The notes beneath the pieces are model-generated. The model had not been told where the DNA came from, ran no database searches, and worked only from the letters and a program-made list of their open reading frames with translations. Positions 33,136 to 42,994 of a DNA stretch of 64,000 nucleotides are shown here, piece by piece. Where the stretch lies: assembly GCA_020725115.1 (NCBI GenBank), contig DYFR01000006.1, forward strand, positions 52,136 through 116,135, in the 5' to 3' direction. The translations under genes and the position numbers were made by a program. Positions within the stretch are counted from its first letter, which is position 1; each line of letters begins with the position of its first letter. This DNA is from Thiohalomonas denitrificans (lineage in GTDB: Bacteria; Pseudomonadota; Gammaproteobacteria; Thiohalomonadales; Thiohalomonadaceae).

Positions 33136-34005
33136 TCAATTTAGATCCAGGCTGATGTCTTCGCTTACGCCGTTGGGGCGTTCCACGGACAAGCGCAGGG
33201 AAGAGGCGGAGGTCAGCTGCACCGTCAGGGCAGCAAACTGCGCCGGGTCGGTAACCGGGATGCCATTAACGGCGGTAACGATATCGTTGGGGCTTAGGCC
33301 CGCGGCAGCAAACAGTTCCAGATACCGGCGCGGCCGGATACGGTAGCCGCGCAACTGACCGTTATGCACCACCGGCTGCATCTCGGCGAGGTTGAGCAGT
33401 TCCTGCGGGTTGTTCTTGATGGACTCGCGCAGATTGCGCAACTGGCCGCCCATGGCCGGCGTCAGTGCGGCACCGCCCTCCGCTCCGCGCGAGGGACTCA
33501 CTTCCAACCGGTCCTTGGGCAGGCGCAGGGTTTCATAGCGTCCGGAACGTTCCAGCACCACGCGGTCGGAAAGGATGTCGTGTACCACGGCTCCCCCGCC
33601 GAGCTTGCCGCCAATGCGGTAAGGCCGTTCATTGCCGGCGCCCTCGGCGATGATGGCGAAAGCCGATTCCTTGCGTGCCGCGGCGAACAGGCCGCGCAGG
33701 GTCAGGTTGAGTGCGGTTTCCGGCGCATTGATCTGGGACTCCGGTCTGGCGGTAGCCTGAGGGGTTCCGAACAGGTGCTGCACTGCCATCGTCTCCAGCC
33801 GCAGCGTGTCGGCACCGGTACCGGACTCCCTGGATGCCACCAGCGGGGTAGGTAATGTTGCCGACACTGGCAGCAACAGCCAACTGAGCTGGGCAAAACT
33901 TATGCCCAGAGCAACCACCAGCAGCGCTGTCGTCCAGCGCGCTGCCACAACTGCGCCAGGGAGGAAGGCCGCTGGGGATGTGGGCAAAGAAATCAGTTTC
34001 ACCAT
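33136..34005 (-). CDS. gspC: Type II secretion protein C
   Basis: The 289-residue bitopic protein has an N-terminal anchor (about 25-45, TTALLVVALGISFAQLSWLL). A homology region (about 95-160; LTLRGLFAAARKESAFAIIAEG) contacts GspD. A C-terminal PDZ-like domain ends it (about 210-289; GYRIRPRRYLELFAAAGLSPND). It couples the platform to the secretin and often helps select substrates. It is the first gene of the C-F block. Confidence 0.92.
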   Translation of the reverse strand: MVKLISLPTSPAAFLPGAVVAARWTTALLVVALGISFAQLSWLLLPVSATLPTPLVASRESGTGADTLRLETMAVQHLFGTPQATARPESQINAPETALNLTLRGLFAAARKESAFAIIAEGAGNERPYRIGGKLGGGAVVHDILSDRVVLERSGRYETLRLPKDRLEVSPSRGAEGGAALTPAMGGQLRNLRESIKNNPQELLNLAEMQPVVHNGQLRGYRIRPRRYLELFAAAGLSPNDIVTAVNGIPVTDPAQFAALTVQLTSASSLRLSVERPNGVSEDISLDLN

Positions 34006-34411
34006 GGACTCGGGGCAAGGCTAGGTCGCGGGTAGCAATAACTATACATGGTTAATGCTTCTAGTGGCTAAGCACATCATGACTCAATGTTGAGGGTGTG
34101 GATACGTCACCATGACTCATGCTCATACCGGATATCGCGATCTGGTAGCTCCTCACCGTCAGGCAATGCTTGCCGCCACAGGTACTGTCAGCGGCGGTCA
34201 CTCCTGACGCAGCACGAACCCATATATTGCAAAATGCACTCCCCGTCTTCATGCCGTTTATTAACTCGTCTGGCATCTGCGCAAACTCCAGGCAAGCGGT
34301 CATTGTGCGTAGCGAAACCATGACCGTCATGGTGCGTTATTCAGATTCATCCTGGTGCCTTCTGGCACCTGGTGCTCTGGGTTTTAGGTGGATTGGGGGA
34401 TGCTGGAAGGC
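34006..34411. other. Intergenic region without a recognised gene
   Basis: Nothing convincing was found here. A minus-strand frame at 34061-34330 (89 codons, TCGGKHCLTVRSYQ) lacks a good ribosome-binding site and a family match. The base composition is less GC-rich than its neighbours. TATAGT near 34046 on the minus strand could be part of a gspC promoter. A photolyase remnant follows at 34412. Confidence 0.4.
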
Positions 34412-34456
34412 AGCCGCGAGCGTGCCCTGGCGGCCTACGCCGGCATCAAAACGTAA
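34412..34456 (+). pseudogene. Fossil of a photolyase C-terminus
   Basis: The 45 bases read SRERALAAYAGIKT plus stop. The intact photolyase at 8130-9536 ends SREQALAAYAGIRS plus stop, and the DNA is also closely similar. The frame upstream does not encode photolyase, so only the tail survives. It suggests a duplicate or relocated phr gene once ended here, or that a small segment was copied from 9490-9536. Confidence 0.65.
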
Positions 34457-34584
34457 CACTCGGCGGTTATGGTCTATGCTGAGTGAAGCCGCCGTCGGCC
34501 AGCCCAGGCGCACAACCGTATCAAATCCCCCTCATTCCCACTGCACAACAACATGGAGCTATTTGCTGTTCTGGCCGCCCGCTC

Positions 34585-35775
34585 ATGAAAATCCTGGTAC
34601 TCAACTGCGGCAGCTCGTCGCTCAAGTTCAAGGTCTTCAACGCCGCAGATCTGCGCTGGCAGGCCGGCGGCACGGCCGAGCGCATCGGCCAGACCGACAA
34701 TGCGCTGCACCTGGCCTGGAACGGGGGCAATACCGAATGCGCCGGCGCTGCACCCGATCATCAAGCCGCCCTGCAACACATGTTTCGCCTGCTGGCACAG
34801 CAGGGCATCGTCACCGGACCGCAACAGCTGCGCGCCATCGGCCACCGCGTGGTGCATGGCGGCGATCGCTTTCGCGCACCCCTGCGGCTTGATGCGACCA
34901 GCCTCGAGGCATTGCGCCAGCTCACGCCGCTGGCGCCGCTGCACCATCCCGCCAATCTGCGCGGCATCGATCTGGCCGGCGCGCTGTGTCCCGACGTACC
35001 GCAGGTGGCGGTGTTCGATACCGCCTTTCATCACACGCTGCCGGCCCGGGCCTTCCGCTATGCCCTGCCGGAATGGACCTGGCGCGAACACGGGGTGCGC
35101 CGCTACGGCTTTCACGGCACCTCGGTGCACTACGTCAGTCGCCGCGCCGCCGAACTGATGGGACGGCCCCTCGGCAGCCTCAACCTCATCGTGCTGCATT
35201 TGGGTAACGGCGCCAGCGCCACGGCCCTGGCCAACGGCGAGAGCGTCGATACCTCCATGGGCATGACGCCGCTGGAGGGCCTGGTGATGGGCACCCGCAG
35301 CGGCGACATCGATGCCGCGGTGCCGTTCTATCTGATGCGCCACGCCGGCCTAGATGCCGAGGCCGCCGAACGGCTGCTGTTCTTCGGCAGCGGCCTGCAT
35401 GGCCTGTGCGGTGCCGCCGACATGCGCGCGGTGCACGACCTCGCCGCCAGGGGTGACGCCGATGCACAACTGGCGCTGGAAATGACCGGCTATCGCCTGA
35501 AGAAATACATCGGCGCCTACAGTGCGGTGCTGGGCCGGGTCGACGCGGTGATCTTCACCGCCGGCATCGGCGAGAACGACGCCGACATGCGCGAGCGCGC
35601 CTGTGCCGGCCTGCACTCTTTCGGCATACGGATTGATGCGGCGCGCAACTTGGCACCCGCGCAGGACGCACGCCGAATTTCCACCGCCGACAGCCCGGTA
35701 CAGGTCTGGGTGATTCCCACCGATGAAGAGTTGGAGATCGCCCGCACCACTCTCGAATTCACTGCAATGGAATGA
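34585..35775 (+). CDS. ackA: Acetate kinase
   Basis: The enzyme interconverts acetyl phosphate + ADP and acetate + ATP. The 396-residue protein has the expected sugar-kinase-fold motifs: [18 protein letters not shown] (N-terminal phosphate loop), [38 protein letters not shown] and [17 protein letters not shown] 34585 is chosen for the conserved N-terminus; an open frame extends upstream. It is 10 bp before the phosphoketolase gene, a pairing that makes ATP from pentose or fructose phosphates. Confidence 0.96.
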   Translation: MKILVLNCGSSSLKFKVFNAADLRWQAGGTAERIGQTDNALHLAWNGGNTECAGAAPDHQAALQHMFRLLAQQGIVTGPQQLRAIGHRVVHGGDRFRAPLRLDATSLEALRQLTPLAPLHHPANLRGIDLAGALCPDVPQVAVFDTAFHHTLPARAFRYALPEWTWREHGVRRYGFHGTSVHYVSRRAAELMGRPLGSLNLIVLHLGNGASATALANGESVDTSMGMTPLEGLVMGTRSGDIDAAVPFYLMRHAGLDAEAAERLLFFGSGLHGLCGAADMRAVHDLAARGDADAQLALEMTGYRLKKYIGAYSAVLGRVDAVIFTAGIGENDADMRERACAGLHSFGIRIDAARNLAPAQDARRISTADSPVQVWVIPTDEELEIARTTLEFTAME

Positions 35776-35785
35776 GGCATCTGAC

Positions 35786-38161
35786 ATGACCACACACAAT
35801 CCCGCCGCCCCGCTCGATGCCACCGAACTGGCGCAGATCGATGCCTGGTGGCGCGCCGCCAACTATCTGTCCGTAGGACAGATCTACCTGCTCGATAACC
35901 CGCTGCTCACGCAGCAACTCACTGTGGAGCACGTCAAGCCGCGGCTGCTCGGCCACTGGGGTACCACACCGGGACTGAATTTTCTCTACGTCCATCTCAA
36001 CCGCATCATCCGTCAGCGCGACCTCGACATGATCTATGTCTGCGGTCCCGGTCACGGCGGCCCGGCGATGGTGGCCAACGCCTGGCTGGAAGGCAGCTAC
36101 AGCGAAACCTATCCGGACGTGTCGCTGGACGGTGAGGGCATGAAGCGGCTGTTCAAGCAGTTCTCTTTTCCCGGCGGCATACCAAGCCATGTGGCGCCGG
36201 AAACACCCGGCTCGATCCATGAAGGCGGCGAGCTGGGCTATGCTCTGAGCCACGCCTTCGGTGCGGCCTTCGATAATCCTGACCTGATCGTCGCCTGCGT
36301 GGTCGGCGACGGCGAGGCGGAAACCGGCCCGCTGGCCACCGCCTGGCATTCCAATAAATTCCTCAATCCGATCAGCGACGGCGCGGTGCTCCCGATCCTG
36401 CATCTGAACGGCTACAAGATCGCCAATCCCGCCGTGCTGGCACGCATCCCTCGCGACGAGCTGGAGGCCCTGATGCGCGGCTACGGCTACGAGCCGTTTT
36501 TCGTGGAGGGTTCCGAGCCGATGCAGATGCACCAGCAGATGGCGGCGGCACTGGATACGGTGTGCGAACGTATCCGCCTGATCCAGCATCATGCGCGCAG
36601 CACCAACGACCCGACGCGCCCGCACTGGCCGATGATCATCCTGCGCTCGCCCAAGGGCTGGACCGGCCCGAAGAGCGTGGACGGCAAGAAGACCGAGGAC
36701 TACTGGCGTTCGCATCAGGTTCCCTTCGGCGAACTGCGCGAGAAACCGGAACACATCACCCTGTTGCAGGAGTGGCTACAAAGCTACCGGCCGCAGGAAC
36801 TGTTCGATGACCACGGCCGTCCCAGCCCGGAGATCATGGCACTGGCGCCGCATGGCATGCGCCGCATGTCGGCCAATCCCCACACCAACGGCGGCCTGCT
36901 GCTCAAGGCCCTGCGCCTGCCTGATTTCCGCGACTACGCGTTGCCGGTGACCAAGCCCGGCACCAGCAGCGCCGAATCCATCCGCGCCCTCGGCCGTTTC
37001 CTGCGCGACGTGATGCAGAAGAACGTCGATCACCGCAACTTCCGCGTGTTCGGCCCGGACGAAACCGCCTCCAACCGCCTCGGCGCTCTGTTCGAGGTCA
37101 CCGATCGCACCTGGCTCGCCGAACGCTATGCCGACGACGACCACCTTGGCCCCGACGGCCGCGTGATGGAGATCCTGTCGGAACACACCTGCCAGGGCTG
37201 GCTGGAAGGCTATCTGCTTACCGGCCGCCACGGCTTCTTCTCATGCTACGAGGCCTTCATTCACCTCATCGACTCCATGTTCAACCAGCACGCCAAGTGG
37301 CTCAAGGTGACCCGTCACATCCCCTGGCGCCGTTCCATCGCCTCGCTCACCTACCTGCTCACCTCCCACGTCTGGCGTCAGGATCACAACGGCTTTTCGC
37401 ACCAGGACCCGGGCTTCATCGATCATGTGGTGAACAAGAAGGCGGAGATCATCCGCGTCTACCTGCCGCCCGACGCCAACACCCTGCTGTCGGTGGCCGA
37501 CCACTGCCTGCGCTCGCGCGACTACGTCAACGTCATCGTCGCCGGCAAGCAGCCGCAGTTGCAGTACCTGGACATGGACGCTGCGGTGAAACATTGCACC
37601 GAGGGTCTGGGGATATGGGAGTGGGCCAGCAACGACAAGGGCGGCGAGCCGGACGTGGTGATGGCCTGCGCCGGCGACATCCCGACCCTGGAAACCCTGG
37701 CGGCAGTGGACATCCTGCGTCGCGAATTCCCCGCGCTGCGCGTGCGCGTGGTCAACGTGGTCAACCTGATGCGCCTGCTGCAACCATCGGAACACCCGCA
37801 TGGTCTGCCCGACAAGGAATTCGACACTCTGTTCACCACCGACAAGCCGATCATCTTCGCCTATCACGGCTATCCGTGGCTGATCCACCGTCTCGCCTAC
37901 CGTCGCACCAACCACCGCAACCTGCACGTACGCGGCTACAAGGAAGAGGGCACCACCACCACCCCGTTCGACATGGTGGTGATGAACGACCTGGATCGTT
38001 TTCATCTGGTGATGGACGTCATCGACCGCCTGCCCCAGCTCGGCGCGGCCGCCGCCTACACCAGACAATGGCTGCGGGAGAAACTCATCGAGCACAGGGA
38101 ATACATCCGCCGCCACGGCGAGGACATGCCAGAGATCCGCGACTGGAGCTGGCCGCACTGA
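35786..38161 (+). CDS. xfp: Phosphoketolase
   Basis: The 791-residue TPP-dependent enzyme splits xylulose-5-phosphate (and often fructose-6-phosphate) with phosphate to acetyl phosphate plus an aldose phosphate. Motifs seen are [33 protein letters not shown], the TPP-binding [19 protein letters not shown], and [20 protein letters not shown]. The length is standard. The pairing with ackA fits acetyl phosphate being turned into acetate and ATP, as in a phosphoketolase bypass of a sugar-phosphate cycle. Confidence 0.96.
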   Translation: MTTHNPAAPLDATELAQIDAWWRAANYLSVGQIYLLDNPLLTQQLTVEHVKPRLLGHWGTTPGLNFLYVHLNRIIRQRDLDMIYVCGPGHGGPAMVANAWLEGSYSETYPDVSLDGEGMKRLFKQFSFPGGIPSHVAPETPGSIHEGGELGYALSHAFGAAFDNPDLIVACVVGDGEAETGPLATAWHSNKFLNPISDGAVLPILHLNGYKIANPAVLARIPRDELEALMRGYGYEPFFVEGSEPMQMHQQMAAALDTVCERIRLIQHHARSTNDPTRPHWPMIILRSPKGWTGPKSVDGKKTEDYWRSHQVPFGELREKPEHITLLQEWLQSYRPQELFDDHGRPSPEIMALAPHGMRRMSANPHTNGGLLLKALRLPDFRDYALPVTKPGTSSAESIRALGRFLRDVMQKNVDHRNFRVFGPDETASNRLGALFEVTDRTWLAERYADDDHLGPDGRVMEILSEHTCQGWLEGYLLTGRHGFFSCYEAFIHLIDSMFNQHAKWLKVTRHIPWRRSIASLTYLLTSHVWRQDHNGFSHQDPGFIDHVVNKKAEIIRVYLPPDANTLLSVADHCLRSRDYVNVIVAGKQPQLQYLDMDAAVKHCTEGLGIWEWASNDKGGEPDVVMACAGDIPTLETLAAVDILRREFPALRVRVVNVVNLMRLLQPSEHPHGLPDKEFDTLFTTDKPIIFAYHGYPWLIHRLAYRRTNHRNLHVRGYKEEGTTTTPFDMVVMNDLDRFHLVMDVIDRLPQLGAAAAYTRQWLREKLIEHREYIRRHGEDMPEIRDWSWPH

Positions 38162-38199
38162 GCGCAGGACGGATGATGATTTGCCGTGGCAGATTTACT

Positions 38200-39180
38200 C
38201 TACCTGGTAACTGACTCGCACGCAGAAACGCTATACAACGAGACCCGGTTGCGACCCGCGTGCTTGGCGGCATACAGGGCCTGATCGGCCGCCGCAATCC
38301 AGCGGGTACAGCCCTGCTCGCGATCGATGGGCGCGACGCCCAGGCTGATGGTGTAGTGAATCTCCTGCCCGTCGTGATGCACCGGGTGCGCCATGACCGC
38401 CTCGCGCAGGCGTTCGGCGAAACGCATGGCGCCGACGCTGTCGGTATCCACCAGCACCACCCCGAACTCCTCGCCGCCGTAACGGCCGGCGATGTCCGGC
38501 TCGCGCTTGGTCTGGCGCACCATGTCGGCCACCGCACGGATCACGGCATCGCCGGCCTGATGGCCATACGTATCATTGACCTTCTTGAAGTGATCGATGT
38601 CGAACATCACCAGCGCACTGTTCTGGCCGTTGCGCTGATGACGCCTGAACTCGCTGTTGAGCAGTTCCTCCCAGGCGCGACGGTTGTACAGTCCGGTCAG
38701 GCCATCGGTGCGGCCCATGCGCTCCAGCTCGCGATTGGAGCGTTGCAGGGCCTGCTCGTCCAGGGCCATGTCGGTCACGTCGTACACCATCAGGCAGACA
38801 TGCTCGACGCTGCCCCGTGCCGAGGTGAGCGGAAACAGGGTGACGTTCTGGTACATCCATTCCGACTCGCCGGTGATCGGACGATAGCTGTTGAACCTGA
38901 GCAGGTAGGGACGCTGCTGCCAGGTGGCGAAACTGCTGGTGTCGAGCAGGAACACCGAATCGAGCTTGCGGCGCAGCCATTGCGCATCGATTTCGGGAAA
39001 CAGCTCGAACAGATTGCGGTTACCCACTTGCGCTGCCGATACGCCACTGTGGTTTTCCATAAATCCGTTCCACAGCTTGACATGGCAATCACGGTCGAGA
39101 ACGACCAAGCCCACATCCACGTGCTGGATGATGCCAAACAGCCAGTGCAACTCGCCCAGATCGAAATGTTCGTTGCTCAT
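38200..39180 (-). CDS. PAS-GGDEF diguanylate cyclase
   Basis: The 326-residue soluble protein has an N-terminal PAS domain (about 10-135; VDVGLVVLDRDCHVKLWNGFMENHS spans two strands) and a GGDEF domain (about 155-315). The latter contains DGLTGLYNRRAW, FDIDHFKKVNDTYGHQAGD and an intact RYGGEEFGVVL active site. RxxD inhibitory-site residues are not obvious. It should make c-di-GMP in response to a PAS-bound cue. It lies 4 bp after the receiver-CheC gene and is probably controlled with it. Confidence 0.93.
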   Translation of the reverse strand: MSNEHFDLGELHWLFGIIQHVDVGLVVLDRDCHVKLWNGFMENHSGVSAAQVGNRNLFELFPEIDAQWLRRKLDSVFLLDTSSFATWQQRPYLLRFNSYRPITGESEWMYQNVTLFPLTSARGSVEHVCLMVYDVTDMALDEQALQRSNRELERMGRTDGLTGLYNRRAWEELLNSEFRRHQRNGQNSALVMFDIDHFKKVNDTYGHQAGDAVIRAVADMVRQTKREPDIAGRYGGEEFGVVLVDTDSVGAMRFAERLREAVMAHPVHHDGQEIHYTISLGVAPIDREQGCTRWIAAADQALYAAKHAGRNRVSLYSVSACESVTR

Positions 39181-39184
39181 GCGA

Positions 39185-40171
39185 CTACGCGACCGCCATC
39201 TGCGCCCGATCCTGCAGAGGCGCTATGGAACTGTTCGTGATCAGGAGCAGTTGATCACAGCGGATATTCTGCGTACCCAAGGTGTAGCCCACCCTGATGC
39301 TCAATACCTTGCGCTCATCCTCCTGGCTGCATGCGACTACCGGATGGCTGCTGTCGTCATTTATCACCAGACGCGGCTGTCCAACACTGAACTTGACGTC
39401 GAGCAGCTCCGATAATCCCTTGAGAAAGGAGCCGACCAATATACTGGCAATGTCCATCATGGCCTCAGCCTCTCCTGTCGTATCGGTATTGGGGTAGTGC
39501 AGCAGGGGTGCCAGCGTGGCCATTTCCGCGTCGTAGAAAACCATGAGCGTCTCGCCGGAAATGCCATTGCCAATAAACCCCTGCGATACGAAAGATCGTC
39601 CACCGTCTTCCACCAGTGCAGCAATGGCCCCGTTGAATTCACGCCCGCCGAGCAGCTTTACTTCGGGAATGGAAAGCTGAATCGCTGTAGTGGAAATCCT
39701 GGCCAACAGGCTGGCGGCGCGGCCCATGGCTACGTTCGCCATTTCCTGGCACCAGTCCGCAAACGCCACCGGCGCGTCGACCATGGCGTTGGCGCCGGTA
39801 AGCACGCCCAGCACACCGTACTCATCAAGCACGTGACAGAGCTCTGCCGCATCCACCGGCTTTTTCAGGAAGGCCACCGCACCCAACTGCTTTACACGGC
39901 GTTGGCTCTCCGGCTGGATATCACCGGATACAACGATCACCAGGGTCGGCAGATCGTCACGCCGAATGGCCTCCAGCACCGCGAAGCCATCCATCTCCGG
40001 CATGGTCAGATCCAGGAACAGAATATCGCCTTTACCCGCACGTACTGCCTGCAACGCCTCCTGACCATTGGCCGCCAGGGTAACCGTCACATCCCAGCCC
40101 GGAGGCAGGGCACGTGCCAGCTGCCTGCGAGCCAGGCTGGAGTCATCACAGATGATGATGGGTGTAGGCAT
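39185..40171 (-). CDS. Response regulator fused to a CheC-like phosphatase domain
   Basis: The 328-residue protein has a CheY-like receiver (about 1-120; DD9-10, phospho-acceptor Asp54 in LFLDLTMPEMDG, Lys about 104). A CheC/CheX-like domain follows (about 130-310) with two half-motifs, WCQEMANVAMGRAASLL and EAMMDIASILVGSFLKGL. CheC-type domains dephosphorylate CheY-P. A self-contained fusion suggests control of its own receiver or of the neighbouring c-di-GMP pathway. It precedes the PAS-GGDEF gene by 4 bp. Confidence 0.85.
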   Translation of the reverse strand: MPTPIIICDDSSLARRQLARALPPGWDVTVTLAANGQEALQAVRAGKGDILFLDLTMPEMDGFAVLEAIRRDDLPTLVIVVSGDIQPESQRRVKQLGAVAFLKKPVDAAELCHVLDEYGVLGVLTGANAMVDAPVAFADWCQEMANVAMGRAASLLARISTTAIQLSIPEVKLLGGREFNGAIAALVEDGGRSFVSQGFIGNGISGETLMVFYDAEMATLAPLLHYPNTDTTGEAEAMMDIASILVGSFLKGLSELLDVKFSVGQPRLVINDDSSHPVVACSQEDERKVLSIRVGYTLGTQNIRCDQLLLITNSSIAPLQDRAQMAVA

Positions 40172-40179
40172 GAGCGATG

Positions 40180-41253
40180 CTATTGCCGCCGCAGGCCGAG
40201 CGGGTCGTCGGGATTGATGCCGGACTTGAACGGCAGGCGGCGGTCGTGATGGGTGAGCTGGTAGACCATGCCGATCCAGTTGTTGATCACCGCCTCGGCG
40301 GTGTCGTGCCAGGTGTTATCGAGCTGTGCGGCCACCACATCTTCCGGCATCTCCGGTAGCGGCCGGCGCTGTGCCAGGGCGGCGAACAGCTGCTCGCGGT
40401 ACTCATCCAGGATCGCCTCGCTCTGCGCCGTGAAGTAGTTTTCCACGAAGGGCGGATAGTCCGGGCGATCGCCGTTGGTATAGTGCAACACCTCACGCTT
40501 GTACTCTTTCAGCAGCGAGATGACGTCGTATTCGGGATGGCCCTGCAGAAATATCAGGCGGAACAGATCCGGACTCACCGCCAGATGCACGCCGGCCTGG
40601 GTGCTTTCCACCAGCACGCGGCATTCCACCGCCTCGAACTGCTCGCGGTCAATTTGATTGAAGCGCGAGTGTGGCACGTCGAAGCGGGTGTTGACGCCGG
40701 TAACCAGCGGGTGGCGGCGATCCATCACGCGGTGCGAATACACACCCCAGCGCTTGCCGCCGAGGTGACGGCGTTTCTGGCCGTAGCGGAACTCCATCAC
40801 CGCGTGGGTAGTAAGGCAGGAACACAGTGTCGAGGTGACGTTTTCGTAGGCCCAGTCGATCACCTCGATGAGCGGCTGCCAGAACGGCTGCTGCGACAGC
40901 TCCGTGCCCTGTACGTTGGCGCCGGTGATGATCAGCGCGTCCAGCCCCTGCGCCTTCACCTGCTCGAAGGTCTCATAATATTTGCCGATGTGTTCCTGGC
41001 CCTTCTCGCCGCGTTTCAGCTCCTTGAGCGTGAACGGGTGCAGATAGAACTGCGCGATCTGGTTGCTCTCGCCGATGAGGCGGAAGAACTGGCGCTCGGT
41101 AGCCTCCAGCGCGGCATCCGGCATCATGTTGAGCAGGCCGACGTGCAGTTCACGGATGTCCTGCTGCAGGGCGTAGTCGCGCGGCAGCACGTTCTGCCCT
41201 TCCTGCTTCATGCGCTCGAAGGTGGGGAGCTCGGTATGGGCGACCAACGGCAT
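40180..41253 (-). CDS. metA: Homoserine O-acyltransferase (MetA family)
   Basis: The 357-residue enzyme of the class I glutamine-amidotransferase-like fold activates homoserine with an acyl-CoA for methionine synthesis. It shows LHVGLLNMMPDAALEATERQF, ITGANVQGTELSQQPFW, the nucleophile cysteine in LCSCLTTHAV and QGHPEYDVISLLKEY with catalytic Glu. It is about 50 residues longer than E. coli MetA, mainly at the C-terminus. Succinyl versus acetyl specificity cannot be judged reliably here. Confidence 0.93.
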   Translation of the reverse strand: MPLVAHTELPTFERMKQEGQNVLPRDYALQQDIRELHVGLLNMMPDAALEATERQFFRLIGESNQIAQFYLHPFTLKELKRGEKGQEHIGKYYETFEQVKAQGLDALIITGANVQGTELSQQPFWQPLIEVIDWAYENVTSTLCSCLTTHAVMEFRYGQKRRHLGGKRWGVYSHRVMDRRHPLVTGVNTRFDVPHSRFNQIDREQFEAVECRVLVESTQAGVHLAVSPDLFRLIFLQGHPEYDVISLLKEYKREVLHYTNGDRPDYPPFVENYFTAQSEAILDEYREQLFAALAQRRPLPEMPEDVVAAQLDNTWHDTAEAVINNWIGMVYQLTHHDRRLPFKSGINPDDPLGLRRQ

Positions 41254-41283
41254 GTGTGTTTCCTTCTAAATTCCAAAACCTGT

Positions 41284-41435
41284 CGCAGAGACGCGGAGGC
41301 GCAGAGATTTGTCGTTTGTTGAGCTGAGGCACGAAGCCCAACATTGCCCGTCGTGTTGTTGGGCCTCCTTCGTCAGTCCAACCTGCCAGCTGTCCGTGAA
41401 TTTGCGTTTATTCGCGTTCATTTGCGAACCCCCTG
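41284..41435. repeat. Dispersed repeat segments upstream of metA
   Basis: CGCAGAGACGCGGAGGCGCAGAG at 41284-41306 is a member of the CGCAGAGACGCAGAG family; it is 23 bases. A different motif, TTTGCGTTTATTCGCG followed by TTCATTTGCG, lies at 41401-41429. No matching opposite arm is seen here, so this looks like a degraded copy. It fills the 189-bp gap between metA and the P-loop gene. Confidence 0.5.
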
Positions 41436-41442
41436 CCGTTGC

Positions 41443-42288
41443 TTATTGCTGGCGTGCGATGGCGCACTCGATCAAGGCCAGGAAGTCGGCCTCGCTCTGT
41501 ACCTGGGCCAGCTCGGCGGTCGTGACGGTATAGCCGTACTGCCGGGCGATGGCCTCGTAGCGCGGCACGCGCGCATGGAACAGGCGCGAGAACACCCAGC
41601 GCACGAAATCGTCCGGGTCGATCAGCGCCACGTAGTCCAGCTTGCGCTCACCCATGTAGATGGCGAGCTGCTCGTCCAGGAAGGCCTCGCGGTAGTACAG
41701 CGGCTTGGGGTCGGCCTCGGCGCGGCGGATCAGCGCACGCTCGTCATCGGCCGATGCCTGGATGTAGAGGAACAGGGTGTGTTCGGCCAGTTGTTCCAGC
41801 AGGCCCGGTTCATCCAGTTCGCACAGCGAGCCGCCGGCATCATTGATGAAGTGCTGGTAGGCGTACAGCGCCTGTGCCTTGTGGATGAATTCCGGCACAT
41901 CACGGAAAGTCGCCACTTCGGCGGTGCGGTGCAGCGCCTGACGGCGCTTGAACTCGGTCAGCGACAGGCCGCCCAGCTCCGGATTCCCCAGCTTGCCCAT
42001 GAAGGTGGACACCGGCTTTAGATGATCCACCGTGATGTTGTTGCGGATATAGATGGAATCCGAGCGCAGCAGGTCGCGCAGGAACGGCACCTGCATGGCC
42101 TGCTGCTTGATGTTGTCGAGGATCGCCTCATCCAGATAGCGCGTGCCGATGCGGTAGTCCGCCGAGAAGTGGAACCAGTTGCTGGCTCGCAGCAGGGTGG
42201 AGATGCGCGTCTTGCCCACGCCGGACATGCCCAGCAGGGTGATGCACTTGTGCTCCCATTGACGGAACTGCTCGGCGCTCAGTTTCAC
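41443..42288 (-). CDS. P-loop NTPase of unknown function
   Basis: The 281-residue protein has a Walker A near its N-terminus (CITLLGMSGVGKTRIS, about 16-31). A long helical region follows without a Walker B that I can assign with confidence. A GTG start at 42288 is chosen because GGGAG lies 9 nt upstream and the upstream extension falls in repeat DNA. The sequence LYYREAFLDEQLAIYMGERKLDYVALIDPDDFVRWVFSR, seen in parts, suggests a structured C-terminal domain. It could be a nucleotide-dependent kinase or chaperone. Confidence 0.7.
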   Translation of the reverse strand: MKLSAEQFRQWEHKCITLLGMSGVGKTRISTLLRASNWFHFSADYRIGTRYLDEAILDNIKQQAMQVPFLRDLLRSDSIYIRNNITVDHLKPVSTFMGKLGNPELGGLSLTEFKRRQALHRTAEVATFRDVPEFIHKAQALYAYQHFINDAGGSLCELDEPGLLEQLAEHTLFLYIQASADDERALIRRAEADPKPLYYREAFLDEQLAIYMGERKLDYVALIDPDDFVRWVFSRLFHARVPRYEAIARQYGYTVTTAELAQVQSEADFLALIECAIARQQ

Positions 42289-42367
42289 GAAACCCGCTCC
42301 CGGGATTGTCAAAAGAGCTCCATTGTAGCGCGGCGCGGCGCTGCCGTCAGGGCTGACGACAGCGCCT

Positions 42368-42437
42368 AGGAGCCTATCGGACTTGAGTGCCCGTAGCGAG
42401 CAAGGTGGGAAGAGCATCTCAAGTCTGACAGGCTCCT
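42368..42437. repeat. Palindrome GGAGCCTATCGGACTTGAG type
   Basis: AGGAGCCTATCGGACTTGAG at 42368-42387 and CTCAAGTCTGACAGGCTCCT at 42418-42437 form 20-bp arms with two mismatches and a 30-nt loop. It lies 4 bp after the repeat-protein stop and could serve as an end-of-transcript structure. Confidence 0.75.
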
Positions 42438-42441
42438 GGTT

Positions 42442-42972
42442 TCAGCGCACCGGCGCCTGCTGTTGCATGTTGCCCGGCGCCTGCATCGGCGCGCTCTGTT
42501 GCGCCGGCTGGCCGCTCATGGGATTGGGGCGCGTTTGTATCATCTCCTCTTCCTCTTCCGAGCTGGAGACACGGCCACGGGCACCGACGGCCTGGGGCCG
42601 CTGCGCCGGCGTGGCGTGTTGCTTCTGTGACGGGGTGCGCTGCAGCGGATTGGGGCGCTCTTGCGTCTCCTCATCCGACTCGGGGACATAACCGGTGGCG
42701 CCGGCCTTGGCTCGGTCGGAGGTAGCCTGGGGTTTTTGCGCCGGCTTGTAGTTGAGGGGATTGGGACGCTCCTGGGTGGGTTCGTCCTGTTCCTTGTCGT
42801 GATAGCCGGTGGCGCCCACCTTGTCGCGATCCGAGGTGGCCTGCGGCTTCTGCACCGGCTTGGCCTGAATGGGGCGTGTCGTCGCCGGTTTTTCCAGCGG
42901 CGGCGGTTCGGCCTGCGCCACGCCGATGGCGAACAGCAGAGAGGCGGCCAACAGGGTAAGGCTCTTGTGCAT
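42442..42972 (-). CDS. Exported low-complexity protein with three degenerate repeats
   Basis: The 176-residue precursor has a signal peptide (MHKSLTLLAASLLFAIGVAQA). Three tandem units of about 37 residues follow, with core KPQATSDRxKxGATGY...QERPNPL (near 42, 79 and, degenerate, 118). The sequence is rich in Pro, Gln, Glu and Lys, with no cysteine and no hydrophobic core, so it is probably disordered in the periplasm or outside. No family is recognised. It starts 22 bp after the 634-residue protein gene and should be coexpressed with it. Confidence 0.75.
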   Translation of the reverse strand: MHKSLTLLAASLLFAIGVAQAEPPPLEKPATTRPIQAKPVQKPQATSDRDKVGATGYHDKEQDEPTQERPNPLNYKPAQKPQATSDRAKAGATGYVPESDEETQERPNPLQRTPSQKQHATPAQRPQAVGARGRVSSSEEEEEMIQTRPNPMSGQPAQQSAPMQAPGNMQQQAPVR

Positions 42973-42994
42973 GAGTGTTCTCTCCTTGGTTGAT

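Noticed and set aside
34061..34330. 89-codon minus-strand frame upstream of gspC
   Set aside because: No ribosome-binding site, no family and ordinary composition for non-coding DNA. Kept only as a note in the intergenic entry.
42385..42417. Upstream start for the P-loop protein at 42417
   Set aside because: The extra N-terminal residues come from the palindrome at 42368-42437. The GTG at 42288 has a good ribosome-binding site.
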